Positions 17,155 to 30,890 of a stretch of 64,000 nt of DNA are shown here, piece after piece. The notes beneath the pieces were generated by a model, which was not told where the DNA came from, searched no databases, and saw only the letters and a list, made by a program, of their open reading frames with translations. The stretch covers positions 92,466 to 156,465 of the forward strand of contig JAHBWE010000024.1 in NCBI GenBank assembly GCA_019637155.1, given 5' to 3'. Position 1 is the stretch's first letter. The number at the start of each line of letters is the position of its first letter. Made by a program: the position numbers and the translations under genes. The stretch comes from Labilithrix sp. (GTDB lineage Bacteria > Myxococcota_A > Polyangia > Polyangiales > Polyangiaceae).

Positions 17155-18008
17155 ATGCGTCGTGTGCTCGCGACCTTGCTCGGCGCGTTCCTCGCGTGCA
17201 CCCCCTTCGAGGCGGAGGAGCCGCAAGGCGCGGAGCTCGAGGAGACACCCGACGGTGGAAGTGCGCTCCAGCCGCGGCTGGACGGCGCCGCAGGCCCCGA
17301 CGGCATGGGCGCGACCGGCTCCGACTTCTGCACGAACGCCGAGACCCTTCACGGCGACGACGTCGTCCTCTGCGACGACTTCGACGATCGCGACCAACCC
17401 GAACGCGCCCCGTGGGCCGTCGTCAACGAAAGCGGAGCGAACGGCGCGCTGACGGTCGGGATCCCGCCGAGCGGAACGTCGCACGCGCTCCGCATCTCCT
17501 ACGACAACGGCGCCAGCTCGCACGACGTCGCCCTGCGAGCGCGGCTCCCATCCACGGACTTCGGGGACGCCCAGCGCATCTCGCTCGAGTACAAGTTCTA
17601 CCCTGCGACGGTCGAGCTGGAGTTCGCGCGCAGCGGATCGCTCTTCCGCTTCACGAGCATCAACACCTTCCGCAGCCCGTTCGGCGTCGGCTTCTGGGCG
17701 GGCCATACCATGGCGCGGCGCGGCGACGCCGACATCGACACGGCCTCGGACAACGGGCACGTCCAGCCATGGATCCGCGGCGGACGCGGCACGTGGCACA
17801 CGGCGCACGTCGTGCTCGAACGAACGCTGTAGCGAGGTTCTCCGTCTCGATCGTGGTGGACGACCAGACGCTCGGGACCGGCGAGCATCAGATCGGAGCC
17901 GTGGCGGACACCACCTTCGAGGTCGTGATGGGGATCTGGGAGACGAGCAGGACGGCGGGCACGGTCGACGTCTGGTACGACGACGTCCTCGTCCGGCTCC
18001 GGAAGTGA
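17155..18008 (+). pseudogene. Frameshifted lipoprotein gene inserted between infB and rbfA
   Basis: The first frame (17155-17832) starts MRRVLATLLGAFLACTPFE, a lipoprotein signal, and continues with a jelly-roll-like domain (CDDFDDRD, RISLEYKFYP). It stops at 17832 after HVVLERTL. From there a second frame continues the fold without a break (ARFSVSIVVDDQTLGTGE to WYDDVLVRLRK, stop 18008). A single-base indel near 17825-17832 explains this. The domain resembles concanavalin-like carbohydrate-binding modules. The lesion may be real or a sequencing error. Confidence 0.65.
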
Positions 18009-18014
18009 AGCCGC

Positions 18015-20873
18015 TCAGAGCTTCTGCTTGATCTCTTCGATCTCGAACGACTCGATGAAGTCGCCGTTCTTGACGTCGTTGAAGCCGTCGAGGCTGATGC
18101 CGCACTCCATCCCCTCCGGGATCTCCTTGACGTCTTCCTTGAGGTGCTTGAGCGCGTCGATCTTGCCTTCCCAGATCACCGCGCCGTCGCGGGTCACGCG
18201 GACGTGGTTGGAGCGGCGGACCTTGCCCTGCGTCACGTAACAGCCCGCGACGACGATGCCGCGGATCTTGAAGATGGCGCGGACCTCGGCCTTGCCGGAG
18301 AGCTTCTCCACCTTCGTCGTGGGGAGGAGGCCTTCCATCGCCGCCTTCACGTCGTCGACCGCGTCGTAGATGATCGAGTAGAGGCGGATCTCGACCTTGT
18401 TCTCCTCCGCGAGCGCCGCCGCCTTGCCGGCGGGGCGCACGTTGAAGCCGATGAGGATCGCCTTCGCCGCGATGGCGAGGTTCACGTCGCCCTCGGTGAT
18501 CGCGCCGACGCCCGAGTGGACGATGTGGAGCTTCACCCGATCGGTCGTGAGCTTGTTGAACGCGTTCGTGAGCGCCTCGCTCGAGCCGTGCACGTCCGTC
18601 TTCACGATGACGCGCAGCTCCTGCTGATCGCCCGCCTGGAGGCGCTCCATGAGCGACTGGAGCGAGAGGCCCTTGTCGGAGCCCTGCTTGCTCTTGTCCT
18701 GCTTCGCCTTGCGGCTCTCCGCGATCTCGAGCGCCTTCTTCGGGTCCTTCACCGCGTGGAGCGGATCGCCCGCGGCGGGGACGTCGGAGAGGCCGAGGAT
18801 CTCGACCGGCGTCGCCGGCGGAGCCTCGTGGACCTGCTTGCCGTGCTCGTTCGTCATCGCGCGGACCTTGCCGAAGCCCGGACCCGCGAGGACGAAGTCG
18901 CCGACCTTGAGCGTGCCCTCTTGCACGAGGATGCGCGCGACCGGGCCGCGGCCGCGATCGAGGAGCGCCTCGATGACGACGCCGCTCGCCGGCTTCTTCG
19001 GGTTCGCCTTGAGGTCGAGGACCTCCGCCTGGAGCGCGAGCATCTCGAGGAGCTGCGGGATGCCTTCGCCGGTGAGGGCGGAGACCTGGGTGAAGATCGT
19101 GTCGCCGCCCCACTCTTCGGGCTGGAGGCCCTGCTCGACGAGCTCGCGCTTCACGCGATCGGGATCGGCGCCCGCCTTGTCGATCTTGTTCACCGCGACG
19201 ATGATCGGGACCTTCGCCGCCTTCGCGTGCGCGATCGCCTCCTTCGTCTGCGGCATGACACCGTCGTCCGCCGCGACGACGAGGACGACGATGTCCGTCG
19301 CGCTCGCGCCGCGCGCGCGCATCGCGGTGAACGCCTCGTGGCCCGGCGTGTCGAGGAACACGATCGTGCCGGCGGCGGTCGTCACCTTGTACGCGCCGAT
19401 GTGCTGCGTGATGCCGCCGGCCTCGCCCTTCGCGACGTCGGCCTTGCGGATCTTGTCGAGGAGGCTCGTCTTGCCGTGGTCGACGTGACCCATCACCGTG
19501 ACGACCGGCGGCCGGAGCACGAGCTCGGGATCGACGTCGGCGGCCTCGCCACGCGCGGCCTCGATGTCTTCCTCTTCCGTCGTCGCGACGTCCTCGACCT
19601 CCCAGCCGAACTCGCTCGCGAGGATCTTCGCCGTGTCGGCGTCCAGCGTCGTGTTGATGTGGATGCCGGTCATGCCCATGCCGAGGAGCTTCATCAGGAG
19701 CTCCGTCGCCTTGAGGCTCATCTGCGCGGCCATCGCGGCGAGGGTGATGTTCTCCTCGATGCGAATGACCTTCTTGTGCGCGGACATCTCCTTCGTGGAG
19801 ACGTTCACCGGGCCCTTGCGGACGTTCATCATGCCCGGGCGGCCACGGCCACCGGGGCCGCCACGGCCCATCATGCCCGGACGCTGCTGGCCCGGACGCA
19901 TGCCGCCGGGACGACCCGCCGCGCCGGCGCGGGGATCGAACTGCACGCGACGCGCGCCGACGCCGGCGGCGCCGCCGCCGATGCCCGTGCGCTGCGCGCC
20001 GACCGGGGTCGGCATCGGAACGCCGGGACGACCGGCCCAGTACTCGACGCCGGTCTTCGGCGCCGCGGACGGACCGCGCGGGGCGGGGGCGTCCGAGGGC
20101 ACGACGCGCGGAGGCGGCGGCGGGGGCTCGGGCGCGGGAGGAGGAGGCGGCGGCGCGGCGACGACCGGCGGCGGCTCGACCGGCGCGACGACCGGCGGAG
20201 GCGGCGGCGGCTCGACCGCGGGCGCGGACGGCGCCGGCTCCGGCGCGGCGACGGCCTTCACGCTCGGCGGCGGCGGCTCCTTGATCGACGGCGGCGGGGT
20301 CGGGACCTTGACCGCGGACGGCGGCGGCGGCTCGACGGCCGGCGCGGACGCGGGCGGCGCGACCTCCTTCACGCTGGGCACGCTCGCGGGCGGGACCGGG
20401 AGCGCGACGTCGCTCTTCTTGTCCTCGACCTTGCGGCGCGGGGCTTCTTCGCGCGCCTCGAGCCCGCCGTTCTCGAACGAGGGCGCGCTCTTCGCGGCGA
20501 CGTCGGTGGCCTTCGAGGGCGGCGCTTCGATCGCGATCTGCGAGATGTCGCGGCGCGAGGCGACGTCGTCGAGCGCGGGCGTCGACGGGACGCTGATCGG
20601 CGGCGCGGCGGACGTTGGCGACGACTCCGCGGCGGGCTTCGCGACGGCGCGCCGTTTGATGACGGCGCCGGGACCGCGGTTGATGCGCTCGGTCACGACG
20701 TCGTGCGTCTTCTGTTTCTCGAGGTTCCGCTTCAGACGGTCGACGGCGTCGACGTCCACGGAGCTCATGTGGTTTCGGACATCCGTCACGCCAATCGACT
20801 GGAACAGCGTCACGACCTGCTTCGGGTCGAGATTGAGCTGTTTCGCGACTTCGTAGACCCGAACCTTGCTCAT
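18015..20873 (-). CDS. infB: Translation initiation factor IF-2
   Basis: 952 residues. An IF2 N-terminal domain (MSKVRVYEVAKQLNLD) is followed by a very long Pro/Ala/Val linker (residues about 80-345), a Gly/Arg/Met-rich stretch, a second IF2_N domain (about 360-425) and the GTPase with G1 GHVDHGKTS (462-470), DTPGHEAF and NKIDKAGAD. IF-2 delivers initiator tRNA to the 30S subunit. The ATG overlaps the ylxR stop (ATGA) and has GGAGG upstream. Confidence 0.95.
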   Translation of the reverse strand: MSKVRVYEVAKQLNLDPKQVVTLFQSIGVTDVRNHMSSVDVDAVDRLKRNLEKQKTHDVVTERINRGPGAVIKRRAVAKPAAESSPTSAAPPISVPSTPALDDVASRRDISQIAIEAPPSKATDVAAKSAPSFENGGLEAREEAPRRKVEDKKSDVALPVPPASVPSVKEVAPPASAPAVEPPPPSAVKVPTPPPSIKEPPPPSVKAVAAPEPAPSAPAVEPPPPPPVVAPVEPPPVVAAPPPPPPAPEPPPPPPRVVPSDAPAPRGPSAAPKTGVEYWAGRPGVPMPTPVGAQRTGIGGGAAGVGARRVQFDPRAGAAGRPGGMRPGQQRPGMMGRGGPGGRGRPGMMNVRKGPVNVSTKEMSAHKKVIRIEENITLAAMAAQMSLKATELLMKLLGMGMTGIHINTTLDADTAKILASEFGWEVEDVATTEEEDIEAARGEAADVDPELVLRPPVVTVMGHVDHGKTSLLDKIRKADVAKGEAGGITQHIGAYKVTTAAGTIVFLDTPGHEAFTAMRARGASATDIVVLVVAADDGVMPQTKEAIAHAKAAKVPIIVAVNKIDKAGADPDRVKRELVEQGLQPEEWGGDTIFTQVSALTGEGIPQLLEMLALQAEVLDLKANPKKPASGVVIEALLDRGRGPVARILVQEGTLKVGDFVLAGPGFGKVRAMTNEHGKQVHEAPPATPVEILGLSDVPAAGDPLHAVKDPKKALEIAESRKAKQDKSKQGSDKGLSLQSLMERLQAGDQQELRVIVKTDVHGSSEALTNAFNKLTTDRVKLHIVHSGVGAITEGDVNLAIAAKAILIGFNVRPAGKAAALAEENKVEIRLYSIIYDAVDDVKAAMEGLLPTTKVEKLSGKAEVRAIFKIRGIVVAGCYVTQGKVRRSNHVRVTRDGAVIWEGKIDALKHLKEDVKEIPEGMECGISLDGFNDVKNGDFIESFEIEEIKQKL

Positions 20874-21505
20874 CGAACCTCCGACGACGACCATGCTTCC
20901 TCTACCTTGCGGAACGGCGCCGACAGCCGGTACGTCCCACCGACCGCAGCGCCAACTCCTGCGTGGAGAATCGCAAGAATCGCGACCTCCCTATTCCCGT
21001 CTCGCCCCCCAAGCAGGGCTCCAATTCGTGACTTTTCTGCAAACGCGATCGCGTTGCCCGCGGCGACCGCGCGCTCCACGACCGAAAGCTTCGCCGCCGC
21101 CGCGGCGTCCCGTGCGACGACGATCAGCGCCGGCGCCTCGACCTCGGAGACCGCGTCGGCGCCGATCGCGAGCTGCCCCGCGCGCTTGGCGCCGGAGAGG
21201 AGGCCTTCGATCCGGCGATCCGCCGCCTCGACGATCGCGGCGCCGAGGACGGCCGCGTCGCCTTTGACTTCCTGCTTGAACGCGCGGGACAAACCGCTCT
21301 TCAGCGCGCGCTTGAGGCAGTCGGGCGCGCCGTGCACGTGCGCGCCGCGCCCGAAGGCGGAGCCCGCCATGTCGACCGCGAGCTCGCCCGAGGACGGATC
21401 GAGGACGACGCGGACGAGCTCGTGCGGCTCGGCGTGCTTTCCGCACCCGGCACACGTGCGCTCCGTCCGCTTCTTCGCGGTCTTGGCGCTGTCGTCGTGG
21501 GTCAT
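20870..21505 (-). CDS. ylxR: YlxR-domain RNA-binding protein with C-terminal L7Ae-like domain
   Basis: 211 residues. The N-terminus has the YlxR (DUF448) signature RTCAGCGKHAEPHELVRVVL and GRGAHVHGAPDCLKRAL. The C-terminal 110 residues (LLSGAKRAGQLAIGADAV, ALIVVARDAA) look like a ribosomal-protein L7Ae/YlxQ domain, so YlxR and YlxQ appear fused. It lies between nusA and infB, the conserved place for both genes. ATG at 21505 is preferred over 21514 because GAGGA lies 8 nt upstream. Confidence 0.8.
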   Translation of the reverse strand: MTHDDSAKTAKKRTERTCAGCGKHAEPHELVRVVLDPSSGELAVDMAGSAFGRGAHVHGAPDCLKRALKSGLSRAFKQEVKGDAAVLGAAIVEAADRRIEGLLSGAKRAGQLAIGADAVSEVEAPALIVVARDAAAAAKLSVVERAVAAGNAIAFAEKSRIGALLGGRDGNREVAILAILHAGVGAAVGGTYRLSAPFRKVEEAWSSSEVR

Positions 21506-21531
21506 CGCTTCCATCCTCGGGTCGGTTCCTT

Positions 21532-23169
<1,638 letters not shown>

Positions 23170-23222
23170 GTTGTTCCTCTTGTCGCCTTTTTGCGATTTC
23201 GGTGCTGCTTGCTCGATGAGGC

Positions 23223-23765
23223 TCACGACTTCTTCTTTCCGCCCGGCTTGGGGGCGGGCCCGAACTCGAACACGAGCCGGGCCGATACGACGTCGTCGAG
23301 AGCGACGCTCCACGTCTTGGCGCCGTCGGCGACGTCGACGAGCCCGTCCTTCATCGGACCGAGGACGCCGACGATCACCTTCTGGCCGGCGATGCCGGTC
23401 CGGAGCTTCAGCTTCGCCTTCTCGCCCTCGAAGCGGGCGTAGTCGGCGGGCTTCTTCAGCTCGCGCTCCACCCCGGGCGAGCTGACCTCGAGGTTGTAGC
23501 GATGGGGGATCGGATCCGAGACGTCGAGCGCGGGCGAGAGATCGCGCGCGATGTTCGAGCAGAGCTCGAGGTCGATCGCGGCCTGCTTGGTGGACATGCG
23601 CTCTGCCTCGGCCCCCAGCTTCTCGACGTACACGCGCAGGATCCAGCCGCCCTCGTTCTTCAGCTCGACGTCGACGAGCTCCGCGCCGTGCGCGCGCACG
23701 ACGGGATCGATCACGGCGTGGAGCCGCTCACGGTCGAAGCTCGGGCTGCTGGAGGGAGACGCCAT
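23223..23765 (-). CDS. rimP: Ribosome maturation factor RimP
   Basis: 180 residues. RERLHAVIDPVVRAHGAELVDVEL, the STKQAAIDLELCSNIARDL helix and NLEVSSPGVEREL are the RimP signature. RimP is needed for 30S maturation. It is the first gene of the rimP-nusA-ylxR-infB set. ATG at 23765 is used; a GTG directly before it (23768) is possible. Confidence 0.92.
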   Translation of the reverse strand: MASPSSSPSFDRERLHAVIDPVVRAHGAELVDVELKNEGGWILRVYVEKLGAEAERMSTKQAAIDLELCSNIARDLSPALDVSDPIPHRYNLEVSSPGVERELKKPADYARFEGEKAKLKLRTGIAGQKVIVGVLGPMKDGLVDVADGAKTWSVALDDVVSARLVFEFGPAPKPGGKKKS

Positions 23766-23815
23766 CACGCGGGAATAACTGGTCCTTTTGGGTTGCTACT
23801 GGCCGAACAAAAGAC

Positions 23816-23848
23816 AAAAAAAAGCGAACCGCCGGAATTGGGGTCCGC
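23816..23848 (-). terminator. Intrinsic terminator after the histidine kinase gene
   Basis: On the minus strand GCGGACC (23848-23842) pairs with GGTTCGC (23830-23824), a 7-bp stem with one wobble and an 11-nt loop, followed immediately by eight T (23823-23816). It lies 117 bp after the stop of the hybrid kinase and 50 bp before rimP, so it should isolate the two transcription units. Confidence 0.6.
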
Positions 23849-23964
23849 AAGGGGCAATCCACCAACTGGGGCGCCCTACATAGCGCGCGACCCTGGGACG
23901 ATCAACCCGCTTCCGACGACTCTGCGACAGCGATTTCCGAGGTGCTCGGATCTACGAGCATTTT

Positions 23965-26316
23965 CTACGTGCGCGCGGGCCGCGCGAACGGGGTGAGGTT
24001 CGCGACCGCCGTGATGAGGTCCTCCGGGTTCACCGGCTTGCCGATGTGGGTCGTGAAGCCGGCGGCGAGCGCCTTCGTGCGATCCTCCGCGCGCGTGTAC
24101 GCGGTGAGCGCGATCGACGGGAGCGCGAGCGCGGGCTCGATCGCGCGCAGGCGGCGCATCAAGCTGTAGCCGTCTTGCTCCGGCATGCCGATGTCGCTCA
24201 CGAGGACGTGCGGAGCGGCATCGCGCACCGCCGCGAGCGCCTCCTCCGCCGACGACGCGACCGTGACGTGCGCGCCCGCGCTCTCGAGCACGGCGCGGAC
24301 GAGATCGCGCGCGTCCGCGTCGTCGTCGACGACGAGCACGCGCAGCTCGCCGAGCAACGATCGGCGGACGGAGCCGGAGCGCGCCGGGTTCGCCGGCGGG
24401 ACGCTCACCGTGGCGCGGACCGGCAGCACGAACGTGAACGTCGAGCCATGGCCCGGCCCGATGCTCTCGGCGGAGACCGTTCCGCCGTGGAGCTCGACGA
24501 TGTGGCGCACGAGCGAGAGGCCGAGCCCGAGGCCGCCGATGCGGCGCGTGGTGGAGCCCTCCTCTTGTGTGAAGCGATCGAAGACGCGGGGGAGGAAATC
24601 GGGCGCGATACCCCGCCCCGTGTCGCTCACCGAGAACGCGACCTGGGGACCGTCCTGCCAGACGCGCACCGCGACGCGGCCGTCCTTGTCCGTGAACTTC
24701 ACCGCGTTGGAGAGGAGGTTCCAGGCGACCTGACGCAGGCGCTCGTGATCGCCGACGAGGATGCACGAGCCCGGCCCGTCCTCGAGCGTGAGGGTGATGT
24801 CCTTCGCGTGGGCGGAGGGGCGGACGACCTCGATCGCCTCGTGCGCGATCGTGACGAGGTCGATCGGCTTCGGCTCGATGCGGAGCTTGCCGGTGATGAT
24901 GCGGGCCACGTCGAGGATGTCGTCGACGATCTTCACCTGCGCCTCGGCGTTGCGATCGATGACCTCGACCCCGCGCGCAACGGTGGGATCGAGCTCGCGC
25001 TGGCGCAGCATCTTCGCCCAGCCGACGATCGCGTTGAGCGGCGTCCGCAGCTCGTGCGAGACGGTGGCGAGGAACTCGTCCTTGATCCGGTTCGCCTCCT
25101 CGGCCTGCTTCGCGACGCGCTCCGCCGCCACGCGCGCGGCCTGCTCGTGCACGAGCCGCCGCTGCATCTCCTCCGCCTCGCGGCTCGCGGTGAGGTCGCG
25201 CGTGACCTTCGAGAACCCGATGTGGTTGCCGTTCGCGTCCACGATCGCGGTCACGACGACGTTCGCCCAGAACTGGGTGCCGTCGCTTCGGACGCGGAGC
25301 CCCTCGTCCTCGAAGCGACCCTCGCGGAGCGCGATCTCGAGCACGCGCCGCGGCTTGCCGGCGGCGCGATCGGCCGGGGGGAAGAAGACCTCGAAGTCGC
25401 GGCCGAGGACCTCCGCGCTCGGGTAGCCCTTCATCCGCTGCGCGCCTTGGTTCCAGGTCGTGACGCGCCCGTCCGGATCGAGCATGTAGATCGCGTCGCC
25501 GACGCTCTCGACGAGGAGGCGGAAGCGCTCCTCGGAGCGCCGCAGCTCCTCCTCGAACTTGCGCCGCTCGGTGAGGTCGCGCGTGACCTTCGCGTAGCCG
25601 ATGATCTCCCCCGCCCCGTCGCGCAACGTCGTGATGATGACGTTCGCCCAGAAGCGCGTGCCGTCCTTCCGCACGCGCCAGCCTTCGTCCTCGACCCGGC
25701 CCTCCCGCGTCACCGTCTCGAGCAACCTCGCCGGCCGCCCCGCCGCGCGGTCCTCCTCCGTGTAGAACGTCGAGAAGTGGCGCCCGACGATCTCGTCCTC
25801 CTCGTAGCCCTTCGCCTTCCGCGCGCCCGAGTTCCACGTCGTGACGCAGCCGTCGCGATCGAGCATGAACACCGCGTAGTCGGTGACGGCGTCGACGAGC
25901 CCGTGGAACCGCTGCTCCGCTCGGCGAAGCTCCTCCTCCGCGTTTCGACGCGCGGTGAGATCGCGCATGACGAGGGCATAGCCCTGCAGCGATCCGTCGG
26001 TCCGGCGCAGCGCGGTGACGACCACGTTCGCCCAGAGCTGCGAGCCGTCCTTCCGCACGCGCCAGCCCTCGTCCTCGCCGCGTCCGAGCGACGCCGCCTC
26101 CGCGAGCTCGCGCTGCGGCGCTCCGCTCGCGACGTCCGCGGCGGGGTAGAGCCGCGCGACGGGCTGTCCGACGATCTCGTCGGGCGGATACCCCGTGATG
26201 CGCTCGGCGCCGCGATTCCACGACATGACCTGCCCGGTGGGATCGAGCATGACGATGGCGTGATCGGCGATCGAGTCGACGAGCAGTCGGTAGTCTTCCA
26301 GCGAAACTCCAGGCAT
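23965..26316 (-). CDS. Soluble hybrid histidine kinase, PAS-PAS-PAS-HisKA-HATPase-REC
   Basis: 783 residues with no membrane segment. Three PAS domains (about 5-125, 130-250, 260-380) share near-identical blocks (GWRVRKDG, FWANV). The phosphoacceptor is His421 (ATVSHELRTPLNAIVGW). ATPase boxes include NLLSNAVKFTD, DTGRGIAP and GGLGLGLSLVRHI. A C-terminal receiver has DDD at 664-666 and phospho-Asp708 (LVSDIGMPEQDG). The three similar PAS domains suggest internal duplication. The signal is probably cytoplasmic (redox, gas or ligand); no cofactor can be assigned. Confidence 0.88.
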   Translation of the reverse strand: MPGVSLEDYRLLVDSIADHAIVMLDPTGQVMSWNRGAERITGYPPDEIVGQPVARLYPAADVASGAPQRELAEAASLGRGEDEGWRVRKDGSQLWANVVVTALRRTDGSLQGYALVMRDLTARRNAEEELRRAEQRFHGLVDAVTDYAVFMLDRDGCVTTWNSGARKAKGYEEDEIVGRHFSTFYTEEDRAAGRPARLLETVTREGRVEDEGWRVRKDGTRFWANVIITTLRDGAGEIIGYAKVTRDLTERRKFEEELRRSEERFRLLVESVGDAIYMLDPDGRVTTWNQGAQRMKGYPSAEVLGRDFEVFFPPADRAAGKPRRVLEIALREGRFEDEGLRVRSDGTQFWANVVVTAIVDANGNHIGFSKVTRDLTASREAEEMQRRLVHEQAARVAAERVAKQAEEANRIKDEFLATVSHELRTPLNAIVGWAKMLRQRELDPTVARGVEVIDRNAEAQVKIVDDILDVARIITGKLRIEPKPIDLVTIAHEAIEVVRPSAHAKDITLTLEDGPGSCILVGDHERLRQVAWNLLSNAVKFTDKDGRVAVRVWQDGPQVAFSVSDTGRGIAPDFLPRVFDRFTQEEGSTTRRIGGLGLGLSLVRHIVELHGGTVSAESIGPGHGSTFTFVLPVRATVSVPPANPARSGSVRRSLLGELRVLVVDDDADARDLVRAVLESAGAHVTVASSAEEALAAVRDAAPHVLVSDIGMPEQDGYSLMRRLRAIEPALALPSIALTAYTRAEDRTKALAAGFTTHIGKPVNPEDLITAVANLTPFARPART

Positions 26317-26425
26317 TCCGAGCCTTAATCCGGATATACCGTGCGCTCAGGTTCGGCGAAACGCGGTTACATGTCACGGAAGTTGCTGGAGCGCGGCGTT
26401 CGCTCACAAACGGGATAGCGCGGTC

Positions 26426-28071
<1,646 letters not shown>

Positions 28072-28081
<10 letters not shown>

Positions 28082-29844
28082 CGCAGCTTCGCCGCCTCGT
28101 CGACGCTATCGACGAGCTCGGCCGCGTCGATCGGCTTTCCGATGTGCACGTCGTAGCCGGCCGCGAGCGCGCGCTCGGTGTGGCCGTCGCCGGTGAAGCC
28201 GCTGATCGCGACGGCCGCGATCGTAGGGTCGCGCTTGCGGAGCGCGGTGATGAGCTCGATCCCGTCCGCCTCCGGCATCGCGATGTCGCTCACGATCACG
28301 TCGGGCCGGTACGTCTCGAAGACGTCCAGCGCGGTGCGGACCGAGCCGGCCGACATCACGTTCGCCCCGGCGCGGCGAAGCACGTCGGCGACGAGGTCGC
28401 GCTCGTCCGTTTCGTCCTCGACCACGAGGACATGGAGACGCGCGAGCGAGCGCGGCAGCGGCAGCTCGTGCTCGCTCGGCGCCGGGGGCGGCTCGTCGTG
28501 GAGCGGGAGCCAGAACGCGATCGACGTGCCGCGCCCTTCCCCGTCGCTCGACGCCGACACGGCGCCGTCGTGGAGCTCGACGAGGTTCTTCACGATGTGG
28601 AGGCCGAGGCCGAGGCCGCCGCGCGTCGTCGCGTCGCTCCGGTCCTGCGCGTACATGTCGAACACGAGCGGCAAGAGCTCGGACGCGATCCCCTTGCCCG
28701 TGTCCTCGACCGTGACCTTGGCGCGGCGCTCGTCGCGCGCGACGGCGACGGCGATCGAGCCGCCCGCGGGCGTGTACTTCATCGCGTTGGTCACGATGTT
28801 CGAGACGACCTGCTCGATCCGCCGCGCGTCGGCGACGACGGTGATGTCCTGGGTCGCCGCGCACGTCAGCGCGAGCCCCTGCTCCGTCGCCTTCGGCGCG
28901 AAGCCCTCCACGATCCGCTGGACGAGGAGCCCGAGGTCGAGCGGCGCGAGCGTGAGCTGCAGCTTGTCCGCGGCGAGGCGCGAGATGTCGAGGAGCTCCT
29001 CGATCAGGTTCGCCTGCGCGAGGGCGTTCCGGTGGATGGTGGCGAGCGCGCGGCTCCGCGACTGCTGATCGAGCAGCTCCCGCTGGAGGAGCTGCGTCCA
29101 GCCCATGATCGCGTTCAGCGGCGAGCGGAGGTCGTGCGCGAGGACGGCGATGAAGCGGTCCTTCGCCCGGTTCGCGCGCTCGAGGTCCGTCCGCAGGCGG
29201 CGCTCTCGCTCGAGGAGCTCCAGCGCGTCGCGGAGCTCGCGCGACGTCGCGTCGCCGTTCTCCTTCTCCGGCGCGCGGCGAAGCCCCCACAACAGGTTCT
29301 TGCCGCGGGCGGTGACGCTGACGCGCGCCAGGACGCGGACGTCGTCGCCTCCGCGCGGCTTCATCGTGAGGTCGAGCGTGGTCGTCTCCGTCATCGTCTC
29401 GACGGTCGAGTGGAGCGCCTCGCGGTGGACCGACGCCGCGAACATCGCGAGCGGCTTCGCGCGGAGGAAGCGGCGCTCGACGTGGAGGAGCGCGCTCGCG
29501 GCGTCGTTGACCTCGAGGATGATCCCTTGGCGATCGGTGACGACGTACGCGTCCGGCGCGAACGCGAAGAGGTCGCGGTAGCGCTCCCGCTCGGACTCGA
29601 GCGCGAGCCCCATCCGCGTGAGCTCGTCGAGCTGCTCGCGGAGCTCCTCTTCGGCGACGGCGAGCTCCTGGTGATGGACGCTCAGCGCCTCGAGCGCCTC
29701 GCGCAGCACGTCGGAGTCCTGCGAGAGGGCGCGGGACGGGCCGGCGAGGAGCTTCGCGACGCGCGGCGACTCCGTTCGGTAGGCATGAGACAACGTCGCG
29801 ATGCGGTCGGCGCTCGCGGCACGCGGGCGGAACTTCACGGGCAT
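28072..29844 (-). CDS. Soluble hybrid histidine kinase, coiled coil-PAS-HisKA-HATPase-REC
   Basis: 590 residues. A helical N-terminus (residues 45-90) precedes a PAS domain (92-190: FAFAPDAYVVTDRQGIILEVN). His237 lies in AVLAHDLRSPLNAIMGW, the ATPase motifs are NIVTNAMKYTP and DTGKGI, and the receiver has phospho-Asp520 (VIVSDIAMPEADG). No membrane segment. GAGGTGAAG upstream supports ATG at 29844. It is followed upstream by another kinase that shares the same HisKA type (AHDLR-APLNAI), so the two probably arose by duplication. Confidence 0.85.
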
Positions 29845-29970
29845 GACTTCACCTCTTCGACGACGACGCACGCGTCTTGGTCGACGAAGCCGCGATGCCT
29901 CCCCATCGCTCGCCACGTTCGTCGCGTTGAGGCGAACGGTCAAGGCGACAAAAGCAGCGATCGTGCGTCG

Positions 29971-30780
29971 CTACGGGACCCGCACGCGATCGCGCGTGCC
30001 GCTGACCGATCCTTCGTGGAGCGGGAGTCGCACCGTGAACGTCGCGCCGGCGCCGACGCCGCCGGACGCTGCGACGACGGTGCCGCCGTGGAGGTCGACG
30101 AGATGCTTCACGATGTGGAGGCCGAGGCCGAGGCCCTTCTGCGCGGAGCGCACGCTCGCGTCCTGCGTGAAGGCGTCGAACACGTGCGGCAGGAGATCGG
30201 GCGCGATCCCTTGCCCGTCGTCGCTGACGGTGATGCGCGCCTGCCCGCGCTCGCGATCGACCCGGACCTTCACGTGGCCGTCGGCGTCGGTGTACTTGAT
30301 CGCGTTGGCGACGAGGTTCGTGACGACCTGCTCGATGCGCTCGCGATCGGCCATCACGACGACGCCTTCGAGCGCGTGGCTCGTGAGCTCGATCGTCTGC
30401 TCGGCGGCGGACGGGACGAAGCCCTCCACCACGCGATCGACGACGAGCCCGAGCTCGATCGGCGCGCGCATGAGCTGCATCCGATCGGCGGCGAGGCGCG
30501 CGACGTCGAGGAGGCGCTCGATGAGCCGCCCTTGCGTGTTCGCGTTGCGGACGATGGTGGCGAGCGCGCGCGCCTCGCTCTCCTCATCCATCTCTTCCTC
30601 TTGCAGGCGGAGCGTCCACCCGAGGATCGCGTTGAGCGGCGCGCGGAGGTCGTGCGCGAGCACGGCGAGGACGCGGTCCCTCGCCTGGTTGGCGCGCTCG
30701 AGCTCCTCGACCCGAGCGCGCAGGCGCACCAACTCATCCTCGCCGGACGGTGACGCGACCTTCGCCGCGCGACGGGTCAT
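29971..30780 (-). CDS. Small soluble histidine kinase, HisKA-HATPase only
   Basis: 269 residues. A short N-terminal coiled coil (ELVRLRARVEELERANQ) leads to His43 (AVLAHDLRAPLNAILGW) and an ATPase domain (NLVANAIKYTD, DDGQGIAP, KGLGLGLHIVKHL). It has no sensor domain and no receiver, so it probably depends on a partner for signal input. AAAAGG precedes the ATG. It is 127 bp upstream of the related hybrid kinase on the same strand. Confidence 0.82.
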   Translation of the reverse strand: MTRRAAKVASPSGEDELVRLRARVEELERANQARDRVLAVLAHDLRAPLNAILGWTLRLQEEEMDEESEARALATIVRNANTQGRLIERLLDVARLAADRMQLMRAPIELGLVVDRVVEGFVPSAAEQTIELTSHALEGVVVMADRERIEQVVTNLVANAIKYTDADGHVKVRVDRERGQARITVSDDGQGIAPDLLPHVFDAFTQDASVRSAQKGLGLGLHIVKHLVDLHGGTVVAASGGVGAGATFTVRLPLHEGSVSGTRDRVRVP

Positions 30781-30890
30781 CCTTTTGGGATAGCTGGCCT
30801 AGCCGGCCGCAGTCAACGACCAACCGAGCCAATTTGTCGCACACTCTTCAGCCCAGCAGCGTCTCCCCTCCCACCTGCTCCTCTCAGCAC

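Noticed and set aside
23824..23890. Possible tRNA gene
   Set aside because: No cloverleaf can be formed; the stem and T-run fit a terminator.
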